A stretch of 64,000 nt of DNA, from assembly GCA_019638595.1 (NCBI GenBank), contig JAHBTJ010000015.1:150466-214465 (forward strand), written 5' to 3'. The stretch comes from Chitinophagaceae bacterium. GTDB taxonomy: Bacteria; Bacteroidota; Bacteroidia; Chitinophagales; Chitinophagaceae. Every line of letters begins with the position of its first letter. Position 1 is the first letter of the stretch. The position numbers and the translations under genes are program-made. Below the pieces are notes generated by a model. It was not told where the DNA came from. It made no database searches and saw only the letters and a program-made list of their open reading frames with translations. Shown piece by piece: positions 18,223-26,010 of the stretch.

Positions 18223-18873
18223 ATGAATAAGTTTAATTTACTTGTAATCGGGTGTGGAAATGTGGGGGCGTTTGTAGCTTACAACTTTAAAGATTTTCAA
18301 CTGGATGATTTTGTGATGCAGGGTTTTATTGATGATGATCAGGAAAAATGGGACAAAAATCTTTTCGGATATCCTGTGCTGGGAGGAGTTGACAAGATCG
18401 TTCATTTGCAGGAAAAGACAGGGGTTGTAGTTACTATAGCCAACCCTGTTATTAAAAAGAAAATAATAGACAAATTACTTCCCAATAAAAATATAATATT
18501 CCCTTCTCTTGTTTCCCGGCATTCGTGGATATCCACTCATGTGTTTATTGGCAATGGCGTAATTATTTATCCGGGCGTTTCTATAAACTATCATACCCGT
18601 GTTGAAGACTTTGTTATTATAAATATGAATTCCGCCATAGGGCACGATTGCCATATTCAACGGTTTAGCGCGCTTGCGCCGGGTGTTGCTTTAGGGGGCT
18701 TTACCAATATAGGAGAGTGTGTTGACATGGGTATACATTCCGCCACCAGGCAGTCGGTAAAAATTGGTAAACATTCTGTTGTGGGAGGAATGGCCATGGT
18801 AGTGAAGGATTTGCCCGACTCGGTGACTGCCGTAGGCGTTCCCGCTAAAATCGTAAAAACAAAAAAAGCGTAA
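18223..18873 (+). CDS. PglD/NeuD-like acyltransferase (second copy)
   Basis: 216 residues with the same architecture as the gene at 12299: N-terminal nucleotide-sugar domain (LLVIGCGNVGAFVAYNF) and a C-terminal left-handed beta-helix. The active-site stretch is SAIGHDCHIQRFSALAPGVALGG (His about 144), close to the NeuD/PglD consensus, and the end GVPAKIVK is typical of hexapeptide acetyltransferases. Just upstream of the DegT aminotransferase, as pglD is next to pglE in bacillosamine-type loci. Whether it uses acetyl-CoA or the acyl-ACP made by the module at 13014-16223 is open. Confidence 0.82.
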   Translation: MNKFNLLVIGCGNVGAFVAYNFKDFQLDDFVMQGFIDDDQEKWDKNLFGYPVLGGVDKIVHLQEKTGVVVTIANPVIKKKIIDKLLPNKNIIFPSLVSRHSWISTHVFIGNGVIIYPGVSINYHTRVEDFVIINMNSAIGHDCHIQRFSALAPGVALGGFTNIGECVDMGIHSATRQSVKIGKHSVVGGMAMVVKDLPDSVTAVGVPAKIVKTKKA

Positions 18874-18927
18874 ACTTTTCCGCTTCGCTTAATTTTACTG
18901 CAAATAATCTATTTCGAAATAAAAAGT

Positions 18928-20061
18928 ATGCATCCAAAAATCTGGCTTTCATCTCCTCATATGGGAGGCAACGAACGGAAATATGTTACAGAAGCTTTTG
19001 ATACCAACTGGGTAGCTCCCTTAGGCCCGCATGTGAACGGGTTTGAAAAAGATATCAGCGCTTTTCTTTTGCCCGGCAACGGGAACGAAATTCATGTAGC
19101 GGCATTGAGCTCGGGTACGGCTGCAATACATCTTGGGTTGATATTGATGGACGTAAAAGCCGGGGATGAGGTGATATGCCAAAGTATGACCTTTTCCGCA
19201 TCGGCAAATCCTATTGCTTACCAGGGAGCCACGCCTGTTTTTGTAGACAGCGAACCTGATACCTGGAACATGTCGCCTGAATTTCTGGAAGAAGCGATCA
19301 AGGACAGGATCGCTAAAGGACGTAAGCCCCGGGCGATCATTCCCGTGCATTTATACGGTATGCCGGCCAAAATGGATGCTATTATGCAAATAGCCGGCAA
19401 TTATGAAATACCGGTGCTGGAAGACGCGGCGGAAGCTTTAGGCAGCCATATCAATGGTAAAATGTGCGGCACGTTCGGAGTTATTTCCGCGCTGTCCTTC
19501 AACGGCAATAAGATCATTACTACTTCAGGCGGTGGCGCCCTGGTAGCGCATGACGCCCGGATAGCTGAAAAAGCAAGATTTCTTTCAACACAGGCGCGCG
19601 ATGCGGCGCCGCATTACCAGCACTCTCATATTGGCTACAATTACCGTATGAGCAATATTTGTGCGGGAATAGGAAGGGGGCAAATGGAAGTGTTGCAGGA
19701 AAGGATCGCCCAAAGAAGAGCAAACTTTGAATGGTATAAAAATGAGCTGCAAGAGATTGCCGGGTTAGCATTTCCGGCTACTCCCGAAGGTTATTTTTCT
19801 AACCACTGGCTTACTACCGTTATTGTAAATGATGACAGCGTTGACCGCGAAAAGCTAAGGCTCGCATTGGAAGCCGTGAATATAGAAAGCCGGCCCCTGT
19901 GGAAGCCCATGCATAAGCAACCCGTTTTTGCCGGTGCGCCTTTTTATGGCGACGGCACTTCGGAACGGTTGTTTGAAAAAGGCTTGTGCCTGCCTTCCGG
20001 CTCTAACTTAACTCAACAGGAAAAGGAAAGGATATTAAAAGAAATAAAAGCGGTGTTTTAA
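18928..20061 (+). CDS. DegT/DnrJ/EryC1-family nucleotide-sugar aminotransferase
   Basis: PLP-dependent enzyme that aminates a 4-keto (or 3-keto) nucleotide sugar; PglE-like, with the opening IWLSSPHMGGNERKYV. Substrate and cofactor motifs: SSGTAAIHLGL (about 66-76), EDAAEALGSH (about 166), and the PLP lysine in SFNGNKIITTSGGG (Lys about 197). 377 residues is normal. It is the last gene of the locus and gives the amino group that the PglD-like enzymes would acylate. The 4,6-dehydratase that makes its substrate is not in this window. Confidence 0.9.
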   Translation: MHPKIWLSSPHMGGNERKYVTEAFDTNWVAPLGPHVNGFEKDISAFLLPGNGNEIHVAALSSGTAAIHLGLILMDVKAGDEVICQSMTFSASANPIAYQGATPVFVDSEPDTWNMSPEFLEEAIKDRIAKGRKPRAIIPVHLYGMPAKMDAIMQIAGNYEIPVLEDAAEALGSHINGKMCGTFGVISALSFNGNKIITTSGGGALVAHDARIAEKARFLSTQARDAAPHYQHSHIGYNYRMSNICAGIGRGQMEVLQERIAQRRANFEWYKNELQEIAGLAFPATPEGYFSNHWLTTVIVNDDSVDREKLRLALEAVNIESRPLWKPMHKQPVFAGAPFYGDGTSERLFEKGLCLPSGSNLTQQEKERILKEIKAVF

Positions 20062-20063
20062 AG

Positions 20064-20090
20064 CCTGGAAAATAAATTGTCTTTTCCGGG
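20064..20090. terminator. Hairpin between the convergent aminotransferase and NUDIX genes
   Basis: 9-bp stem CCTGGAAAA / TTTTCCGGG (one G-U pair) with a 9-base loop. It lies between two converging genes and has no good T-run on either strand, so termination is likely but not certain. Confidence 0.5.
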
Positions 20091-20101
20091 TGTTTGGAGC
20101 C

Positions 20102-20737
20102 TTATGGTTGAGGTATCAGCCTGGCCGCTTTCATAACATCCACAATAGAAGGAAAGCTGTTGCTGAGCTTTTGTTGTATATCGCCGGGTTGTACCCATTC
20201 TATTTGCATAATGTCCTCTTCGGTTTGTGGTTTTGTTTCTTCGGCAGCGGTAGCTTTCATATTATACCAGTACGATTCTTTTAAAATATGTTTTCCAAAC
20301 TCTTCGTAGGTATGATAGGTGGTGACGATGAACGAAGTTAATGCAACCTGTTTCAGCCCTGTTTCTTCCTGTACTTCACGCAATGCGCATGCTTCTAATG
20401 TTTCTCCTTTGTCGAGCTTACCTTTAGGCAGGTCCCATTTTCCGCGCCTGTAAATCATTAATATCGCGTCCCGGCTGTTTTTTATCAGCCCTCCCGCTGC
20501 CTGTATCACTATAAAATGCTTCCAGAACATTTTTTTTAGCTGGCTGATATCCGTATGGTATAGTATGCCTGAATGAAAGCCGGGCTTCGCTATTTCATGC
20601 AATAAGGATTTAACTGCGGGATTGGTAAGCTCATCAATGAAAACAGTATCGGGATGATGCCTGTATTCCTCTATGACAGGGGTCATTTCATCGCACAAAA
20701 AAACAGGCTTATCGTTAAAATAGATTTTAAAAACCAT
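20102..20737 (-). CDS. NUDIX hydrolase
   Basis: 211 residues. A complete Nudix box, G-x5-E-x7-RE-x2-EE-x-G, spans about 106-128 (GKLDKGETLEACALREVQEE, then TGL), preceded by the strand KWDLPKGK. The N-terminal 75 residues are an extra region often seen in Bacteroidota NUDIX proteins. The box predicts hydrolysis of a nucleoside-diphosphate-linked compound with Mg; the substrate is unknown. Transcribed away from pyrE with only 27 bases between the two starts. Confidence 0.88.
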   Translation of the reverse strand: MVFKIYFNDKPVFLCDEMTPVIEEYRHHPDTVFIDELTNPAVKSLLHEIAKPGFHSGILYHTDISQLKKMFWKHFIVIQAAGGLIKNSRDAILMIYRRGKWDLPKGKLDKGETLEACALREVQEETGLKQVALTSFIVTTYHTYEEFGKHILKESYWYNMKATAAEETKPQTEEDIMQIEWVQPGDIQQKLSNSFPSIVDVMKAARLIPQP

Positions 20738-20764
20738 ACAAAAGCAATTTATTATTTTCGCGGC

Positions 20765-21394
20765 ATGACGAACGAAAAAGCAGTTGCCGGAAAGCTTTTA
20801 CAAATTAATGCTATCCGGTTGAATCCGCAACAACCTTTTACCTGGGCCTCCGGCTGGAAAAGTCCTATATATTGCGACAACAGGAAAACGCTTTCCTTTC
20901 CATTCATACGCGATTTTGTAAAATCCGAATTGTGTAATGTGATCTTCGACAGCTTTCCCGGGGCGGATCTGCTGGCAGGGGTAGCCACCGCGGGCATTGC
21001 ATGGGGGGCCATGGCCGCAGACCAGCTAAAGCTTCCTTATATATATGTTCGGCCCAAGCCTAAAGAACACGGGTTGGGCAACCAGATAGAAGGATTTTAT
21101 GAGGCAGGGCAAAAAGTAGTGGTGATAGAAGATCTTATATCTACAGGAAAAAGCAGCCTGCAGGTATGTGATGTATTGCGCGGACAGGGGTTGATCATTG
21201 AAGGAATGGTATCTATTTTTACGTATGGCTTTGATGTTGCCGCCGAAGCTTTTGAAAAAGCCGGCATTCCGCTGAAGTCGTTAACGAATTATCAAACATT
21301 GATCGCGCTGGCGGTAGAACAGGGCATTGTGGGAGCCGAAACTGAAAGCACTTTGTTAAACTGGAGAAAAGATCCGGCTAATTGGAAGCCTTAA
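20765..21394 (+). CDS. pyrE: Orotate phosphoribosyltransferase
   Basis: Makes orotidine monophosphate from orotate and PRPP in pyrimidine synthesis. 209 residues with the PRPP loop VVVIEDLISTGKSS (about 114-127), the orotate-binding FTWASGWKSPIYCDNR (about 22-37) and the flexible loop RPKPKEHGLGNQIEG. The start is ATG at 20765; the frame stays open upstream into the NUDIX gene but that extension has no family similarity. It is divergent from the NUDIX gene. Confidence 0.95.
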   Translation: MTNEKAVAGKLLQINAIRLNPQQPFTWASGWKSPIYCDNRKTLSFPFIRDFVKSELCNVIFDSFPGADLLAGVATAGIAWGAMAADQLKLPYIYVRPKPKEHGLGNQIEGFYEAGQKVVVIEDLISTGKSSLQVCDVLRGQGLIIEGMVSIFTYGFDVAAEAFEKAGIPLKSLTNYQTLIALAVEQGIVGAETESTLLNWRKDPANWKP

Positions 21395-21462
21395 TATAAA
21401 AAACCGTACCTTTTCATTAAATTTAGGAAACACTATTATCCAACAATATTAAAAATCATCGT

Positions 21463-21807
21463 ATGAAAAAGATGTTGTTTTTATGTACCCTCGTTTGCGG
21501 GTTGGCCTGGAGCGCAAATGCCCAGCAAAAAAAGCCGGTTACAGCAAAAATAGCTACGCCTACGGTTCAATGCGAAAACTGTAAGAAAAAAATTGAAAAC
21601 TTCATGAAGAATGAAGAAGGTATTACGAAAGTGAATGTGGACTATAAAAGAAAAATAACTACGGTAACCTACCTGGGAGACAGAACGAATATTGAGAATG
21701 TTAAAACAGCAATTGCTAACGTGGGCTATGATGCCGATGATGTGAAAGCCAATGATGACTCGTATAAAAAATTGCCTACCTGCTGCAAAAAACCGGAAGA
21801 CCAGTGA
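21463..21807 (+). CDS. Secreted heavy-metal-associated (HMA) domain protein
   Basis: 114 residues: a signal peptide (hydrophobic 4-17, ANAQ site near 20) then a ferredoxin-like HMA domain with the metal motif CENC (Cys37, Cys40) and the usual second half TVTYLGDRTNIENVKTAIANVGYDADDV. A second CC pair (TCCKK) lies near the C-terminus. Such proteins bind Cu(I) or another soft metal in the periplasm. No metal ATPase is adjacent, so the partner is not known. A terminator follows at once. Confidence 0.85.
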   Translation: MKKMLFLCTLVCGLAWSANAQQKKPVTAKIATPTVQCENCKKKIENFMKNEEGITKVNVDYKRKITTVTYLGDRTNIENVKTAIANVGYDADDVKANDDSYKKLPTCCKKPEDQ

Positions 21808-21831
21808 TGATTTGTAAGAACTGATAATAGG

Positions 21832-21861
21832 AAAGGGTATGGCTAAGGCTGTACCCTTTTT
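21832..21861 (+). terminator. Rho-independent terminator, shared by convergent genes
   Basis: 8-bp stem AAAGGGTA / TACCCTTT with a 12-base loop, ending in five T residues on the + strand. It is between the HMA gene and the convergent OstA-like gene and can serve both. Confidence 0.7.
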
Positions 21862-21862
21862 G

Positions 21863-23800
21863 TTATTCAAACAGCTCCAGCCTTGTTTTGGGACGCCTTG
21901 TTTCCTGCCATTTAAAATTCCTGAAACGCTTTTTTTCTTCGGGTACTTCACGAACAGGATAGAACCCGCCTGTTACTTCATTGATCCAGGTTATTTTCTG
22001 CAATTCACGTTTGGCAAGGTATAAATTGATCAGGTCTGCCTGTGCATAATTAGCGCCTGTGTAAGCGCTGTCGTCGTCCTGCAGGTAATACAGGCTTTCC
22101 GCGCTGCCCTTGGCCCTGATGTGCTCAATGTCCCCTTCTACAAAATAGCCGTTGATCACGTTGCCTTTTAATTGATTAAAATACTCATCGTTGCTTTTGC
22201 TGATGCTGAAAGCATTTTCCCAAACTTCTACACGCTGCGGCTTTTTATTTTTGGTATGCAGGAAAATAGTGTCGCCTGTAATCTGGCTTTCTTTTGCCCA
22301 AACTACCGGGTCGGTAAATAACCTGAATATAGAATCTATCCCGGAAAAATACATGCTGTCGCATACAGCCTGCATCGAATCGGAGAAAATTTTTACATGA
22401 TGATAGGCCCGGAAAAAACGAACACTGTCAATTTTCTCGATCTCCGGTGGTTTCATCTGCGTTATCGTATCCGGCTTCAGCTCCTCCCGCTTTGCGATTG
22501 CTATACTATCCCTGCCGGGGATATTCAGCAGCGAGTCTGCCGTTAAAGTAACCTGCAAAGAGTCCGTAACAGCAGGAGGAGAGGAGAGGAGAGCAGCGGC
22601 AGAATCTTTTTCTAAAGATTGTGGCAGCTTCGCTATGTTCCCCGAAGAATCCGCCGCGTCCACGTTTTTCCGTTTGGCTCCAGGAAGGCTTCTTTTGCCA
22701 GGGAGCATATTTTCAGGAAGCTTATCTCCTGTTTTTAAAATACCAGCGTTGGGTGTTGATGGGCCTGCATCTGCCAATGCTTCCGCCGTTGAATCTTTCT
22801 TATACAGCGTATCTGATTTTATGCCTGAGTACAGTATATCGCCGGTTATAAATAAGGAGTCATTGTCCTGCTTAATGATCATTACAGGCTTAACAGTAGC
22901 CATGAATGTTTTTTTATCCCGGTTGAAAATCCCCTCTTCCGCCATAACGGTAACTCCCTGTGCGGTATCGGCATACACGAAGTTCCCCTTTGCTGATCCG
23001 TCGCCGGTCTTTTTGTCAAAAAAAATCGTTTCCGCAGTTATTCGTTGTGTGCTGTCCTGTATAACCGGCCGCTGGCCAAAATTCGCCTGCCCTTTGTCCA
23101 TATCATAATACCCGTCTGAAGTTCTGATGATGGATTTTCCGTCGTTAATGGTAGTGGGCGATACAAAAGTTGCCATTTTGCTATCTACATTATACAGCAA
23201 AGTATCTGTAGCCATAGTATATTCCGGGTCAATCAGCTTAACGCCTGTTTTAAAATAAGCGTCGCGCGTGTCGGCGTAATAATATCCTTCCTTGCTGGTG
23301 AGCGTGGAAGAATTGGTTACAATTTTACCGTTGTTAAGATAGCTCCCGGTTTTAGTATTCAGGTCGTATTCAAGGTCTTCGGTAGTGAGCGTTGCTTTAC
23401 CATCGGTGAGCTTTACTGCTTTTTTTAAATTAGCAAGTTTAGGATTGCCGTAATAAATGAGGTATTGAGAATATACATTTACGCTGTCGGCATCATTAAT
23501 ATGAATATTGCCAAACACCTCAATGATGTTCTTTTGCTTATTCATTACAATGCTGTCGCCTTTAAAATAGGTATTGCCCTGCCGGAGCCGGGCATTGCCT
23601 ACCAGTATCTGAAATTCTGTGCTGTCGTCTTTTTTTTCAAGACGTAAAACATCAGACCTGATAAGATGTATTTCCCTTGTGCTGTCTTTAGGTGGCGGAA
23701 CACCGGGCGCCCCGGGCACAGGCGGCTTTTGTTGTGCAGTTACAATGTGTGCGATGCAAAAAAAAATTACCGATAAAACGATCCGTATAAAAATGTTCAT
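21863..23800 (-). CDS. OstA/LptA-like envelope biogenesis protein
   Basis: 645 residues with a signal peptide (VTAQQ site near 23). From about 45 the protein is built of beta-jelly-roll strands of the OstA/LptA type (LVGNARLRQGNTYFKGDSIVM, FGNIHINDADSVNVYSQYLIY, and onwards to about 330), a low-complexity Ser/Pro-rich linker (about 340-430), then a second OstA-like part (RFFRAYHHVKIFSDSMQAVCDSMYF). LptA forms the periplasmic bridge that carries LPS to LptD. At 645 residues it is far longer than enterobacterial LptA. The preferred start is ATG at 23800, overlapping the stop of the MCE gene in TGATG; a GTG one codon earlier is possible. Confidence 0.85.
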   Translation of the reverse strand: MNIFIRIVLSVIFFCIAHIVTAQQKPPVPGAPGVPPPKDSTREIHLIRSDVLRLEKKDDSTEFQILVGNARLRQGNTYFKGDSIVMNKQKNIIEVFGNIHINDADSVNVYSQYLIYYGNPKLANLKKAVKLTDGKATLTTEDLEYDLNTKTGSYLNNGKIVTNSSTLTSKEGYYYADTRDAYFKTGVKLIDPEYTMATDTLLYNVDSKMATFVSPTTINDGKSIIRTSDGYYDMDKGQANFGQRPVIQDSTQRITAETIFFDKKTGDGSAKGNFVYADTAQGVTVMAEEGIFNRDKKTFMATVKPVMIIKQDNDSLFITGDILYSGIKSDTLYKKDSTAEALADAGPSTPNAGILKTGDKLPENMLPGKRSLPGAKRKNVDAADSSGNIAKLPQSLEKDSAAALLSSPPAVTDSLQVTLTADSLLNIPGRDSIAIAKREELKPDTITQMKPPEIEKIDSVRFFRAYHHVKIFSDSMQAVCDSMYFSGIDSIFRLFTDPVVWAKESQITGDTIFLHTKNKKPQRVEVWENAFSISKSNDEYFNQLKGNVINGYFVEGDIEHIRAKGSAESLYYLQDDDSAYTGANYAQADLINLYLAKRELQKITWINEVTGGFYPVREVPEEKKRFRNFKWQETRRPKTRLELFE

Positions 23801-24804
23801 CACCGTTTTTTATCTGTTTCCGGCAGCACTGTAGTAGAATCGGGCAATGGGGTCATTAAAGGAGCGGATTTATCTTTCCGGCCAAATACCAGCCCCCCGG
23901 TATACCTGCGGGGATGTATCCTAAAGTCCTGCAGCAGCACATTCAGGCTGTTGGCGGTAGAATTTAAGTTGTTATACAATTTTTTGTCATTCATCAGCAG
24001 TCCCAAGGTACCTTCATTGCCATTAATCTTGTTCAAGGTAGTACTAAGTTCAGTTACGGCAGATTGCAGTTTTGTTAAAGTACTATCCAGTTCCAGTTCA
24101 GACAGCTTACCTGTAGTGGTTTTGAGGTTAGAGAATATCCGGGTAATGGTATCGTTGTTGTTTTTAAGGTTACCGGTAAAACCATTGAGGTTTGCCAGTG
24201 TTTGCGCCAACGCACCGGTTTGAGTATTGAGCAGGCTGTTAAGGTGTGCCGTGGAAACTGCAAGGTTGGCAAAGATGGTCTGGAAATTGTGTTGCGTGCT
24301 CGGATCAAATACGTTGCCTATCAGCTTTAACACGGAATCGAGTGAATTAAGGGCAGCGTTTATTTTCACAAGGCTGGGATCAAGCGTTCCCTTTACCTGT
24401 GCCAGCAGGCCGGGTGCGGAGTTGGTAGCCAGCGTATCGCCGTTTTTAGCATAGCTGGTTTCTGTGCCCAAATCAATATTCAGGGTTGTATTGCCCAATA
24501 AGCTGCTGGAAATATGGGCTACAGAGTTTTTGGGTATGTTGATGTTTTTGTGAAGGTTAATGGTTACTACTATGCCGGTAAGATTTTCATCCGTTTCCTG
24601 CATTTTGTATACTTTTCCTACCTGCAGCCCGTTGATCATTACTGCGTTGGAAACAGAAAGACCTTCTACCGAACTGAAAACAGTATATAGCTTAAAGCTT
24701 TTTTCAAAGATGGTTTTTCCTTTCAAAAAATTAAAGCCCAGAATAAGCAGGGTAATGGCGATAGCTGTTAAGGCGCCAACCTTGGTTTCATTTGAAATTT
24801 TCAT
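23800..24804 (-). CDS. MCE/MlaD-family phospholipid transport protein
   Basis: 334 residues. One N-terminal TM (about 9-27), then an MCE domain (about 36-117, with VEGLSVSNAVMINGLQVGKV) and a long helical tail (about 150-300). MlaD-type proteins form hexameric rings in the periplasm that carry phospholipids between membranes and are usually paired with MlaE/MlaF, which are not here. Its stop overlaps the start of the OstA-like gene, so the two are translationally coupled. Function in outer-membrane lipid balance is from family knowledge. Confidence 0.88.
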   Translation of the reverse strand: MKISNETKVGALTAIAITLLILGFNFLKGKTIFEKSFKLYTVFSSVEGLSVSNAVMINGLQVGKVYKMQETDENLTGIVVTINLHKNINIPKNSVAHISSSLLGNTTLNIDLGTETSYAKNGDTLATNSAPGLLAQVKGTLDPSLVKINAALNSLDSVLKLIGNVFDPSTQHNFQTIFANLAVSTAHLNSLLNTQTGALAQTLANLNGFTGNLKNNNDTITRIFSNLKTTTGKLSELELDSTLTKLQSAVTELSTTLNKINGNEGTLGLLMNDKKLYNNLNSTANSLNVLLQDFRIHPRRYTGGLVFGRKDKSAPLMTPLPDSTTVLPETDKKR

Positions 24805-24980
24805 CCGTCTATCGTGTTTTTTGGTCGGACAATATCATATACTGAAGATCCATTTTAGCTTCAGGATGAACGATAATAACCTTCACTTATTATTCAGAAT
24901 CAATACTTTCCTGCAAAAATAAGGTACTTGGGGCAAAGCCGGCGGGAAAGCTTTTAATTGTAAAAGCCGGATGATATTAC

Positions 24981-25916
24981 TTATTTTTTACCGGCACTGC
25001 TGTTTTCTGCAGAGGTGGTATCCTGGGCGTTGCCACCACGTGTTCCGTCTAAAAGGTTTTTAAACGATATAATGGCGTTTACAATAGCCCGTGTCATTTC
25101 TTCCTGCCCCTTTTCGCTGTTCAGGTAATCTTCCTCTTCTTTATTGGTAATGAAACCGGTTTCAATTAATACTGCAGGCATATTGGTAGCCTGTAAAACC
25201 CATATTCCTTTTTCATTTCTTTGTAGCACGCCGTCGCTTTTCCTGCCGATCTTCACAAATTCATCTTCTATCATGGTAGCCAGGCGTACGCTGTTCTTAA
25301 AATATTTTTGAACCCACAAGCGGCTTATCAGCGATCCTTCCGGTGTATTGGGATCTGGTGCATCCGCAACTTCTTCACTCGATTCAAACCTTTCAGATAC
25401 CGCGTCAGCCTTGTTAACACCCCTGTCGGCAGCCCACACATAGGTGCCTGTTCCATAGCGTGGATTGGGGGTATGCCAAACTTTATATACGGGTTCTCTT
25501 TTGGTATGTTTTTTTCTTTTGGCGCCTTTGCCCGTATAATAAGTTTTGTTCCTGTAGCCTGTTATCTGCGAATGCCGGATCGGGGGAGCGGCATTTACGT
25601 GAATGCAGATGAACAAATCGCCTTTGTTATTATTGGCAAACGCCGCTTTTTCTTTTACATTATTAAAAACATCAGTAGTGCGGTTTTGCAGGATCTTTGT
25701 TTGAGGCAATTCTTTCTCCAGCAATGCGGCTACTTTCATTGAAAGCTGTAGCGTAATCTGGGCCTCGGTTGAATAGGAGCCTTTGGCGCCCTGGTCCGAT
25801 CCTCCATGCCCGGCGTCTACAATTATAGTCTTAATCCGGCTCTTGTTCTGGGCGAAACAAACAGAAACAAACAATGAACAGAAAATAAAAGAAGAAGCAA
25901 TAACTTTTTTGTACAT
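24981..25916 (-). CDS. N-acetylmuramoyl-L-alanine amidase, AmiC-like (Amidase_3)
   Basis: Cleaves the bond between MurNAc and the stem peptide during cell separation. 311 residues with a signal peptide (FAQ near 22). Zinc ligands are His37 in DAGHGGSDQGA, Glu51, and His106 in IHVNAAP; the catalytic Glu is Glu252 in LIETGFITNKEE. A 75-residue insertion (about 115-190) that is lysine-rich and then acidic separates the two halves, typical of Bacteroidota amidases. Same strand as the MCE and OstA-like genes and divergent from lptD: an envelope gene group. Confidence 0.9.
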   Translation of the reverse strand: MYKKVIASSFIFCSLFVSVCFAQNKSRIKTIIVDAGHGGSDQGAKGSYSTEAQITLQLSMKVAALLEKELPQTKILQNRTTDVFNNVKEKAAFANNNKGDLFICIHVNAAPPIRHSQITGYRNKTYYTGKGAKRKKHTKREPVYKVWHTPNPRYGTGTYVWAADRGVNKADAVSERFESSEEVADAPDPNTPEGSLISRLWVQKYFKNSVRLATMIEDEFVKIGRKSDGVLQRNEKGIWVLQATNMPAVLIETGFITNKEEEDYLNSEKGQEEMTRAIVNAIISFKNLLDGTRGGNAQDTTSAENSSAGKK

Positions 25917-25987
25917 GCCGTTGTTAAAATTTAATCAGGGTTAGTAATTCTCTTTCAATCTTCACGTTTTCTTACCGCTAATATGGC

Positions 25988-25995
25988 TATTTTTG
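25988..25995 (+). promoter_or_regulatory. Candidate -7 promoter element of lptD
   Basis: TATTTTTG matches TAnnTTTG exactly and is 15 bases before the chosen ATG of lptD, inside the divergent gap with the amidase gene. Confidence 0.45.
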
Positions 25996-26010
25996 CTGCC
26001 TAATGGATGT

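Noticed and set aside
20654-20764. Longer pyrE start overlapping the NUDIX gene
   Set aside because: The added residues are the complement of the NUDIX N-terminus; PyrE family length is met from ATG 20765.
22635-23108. 157-codon frame on the + strand inside the OstA-like gene
   Set aside because: It is the complement of a real gene; no family features and no promoter.
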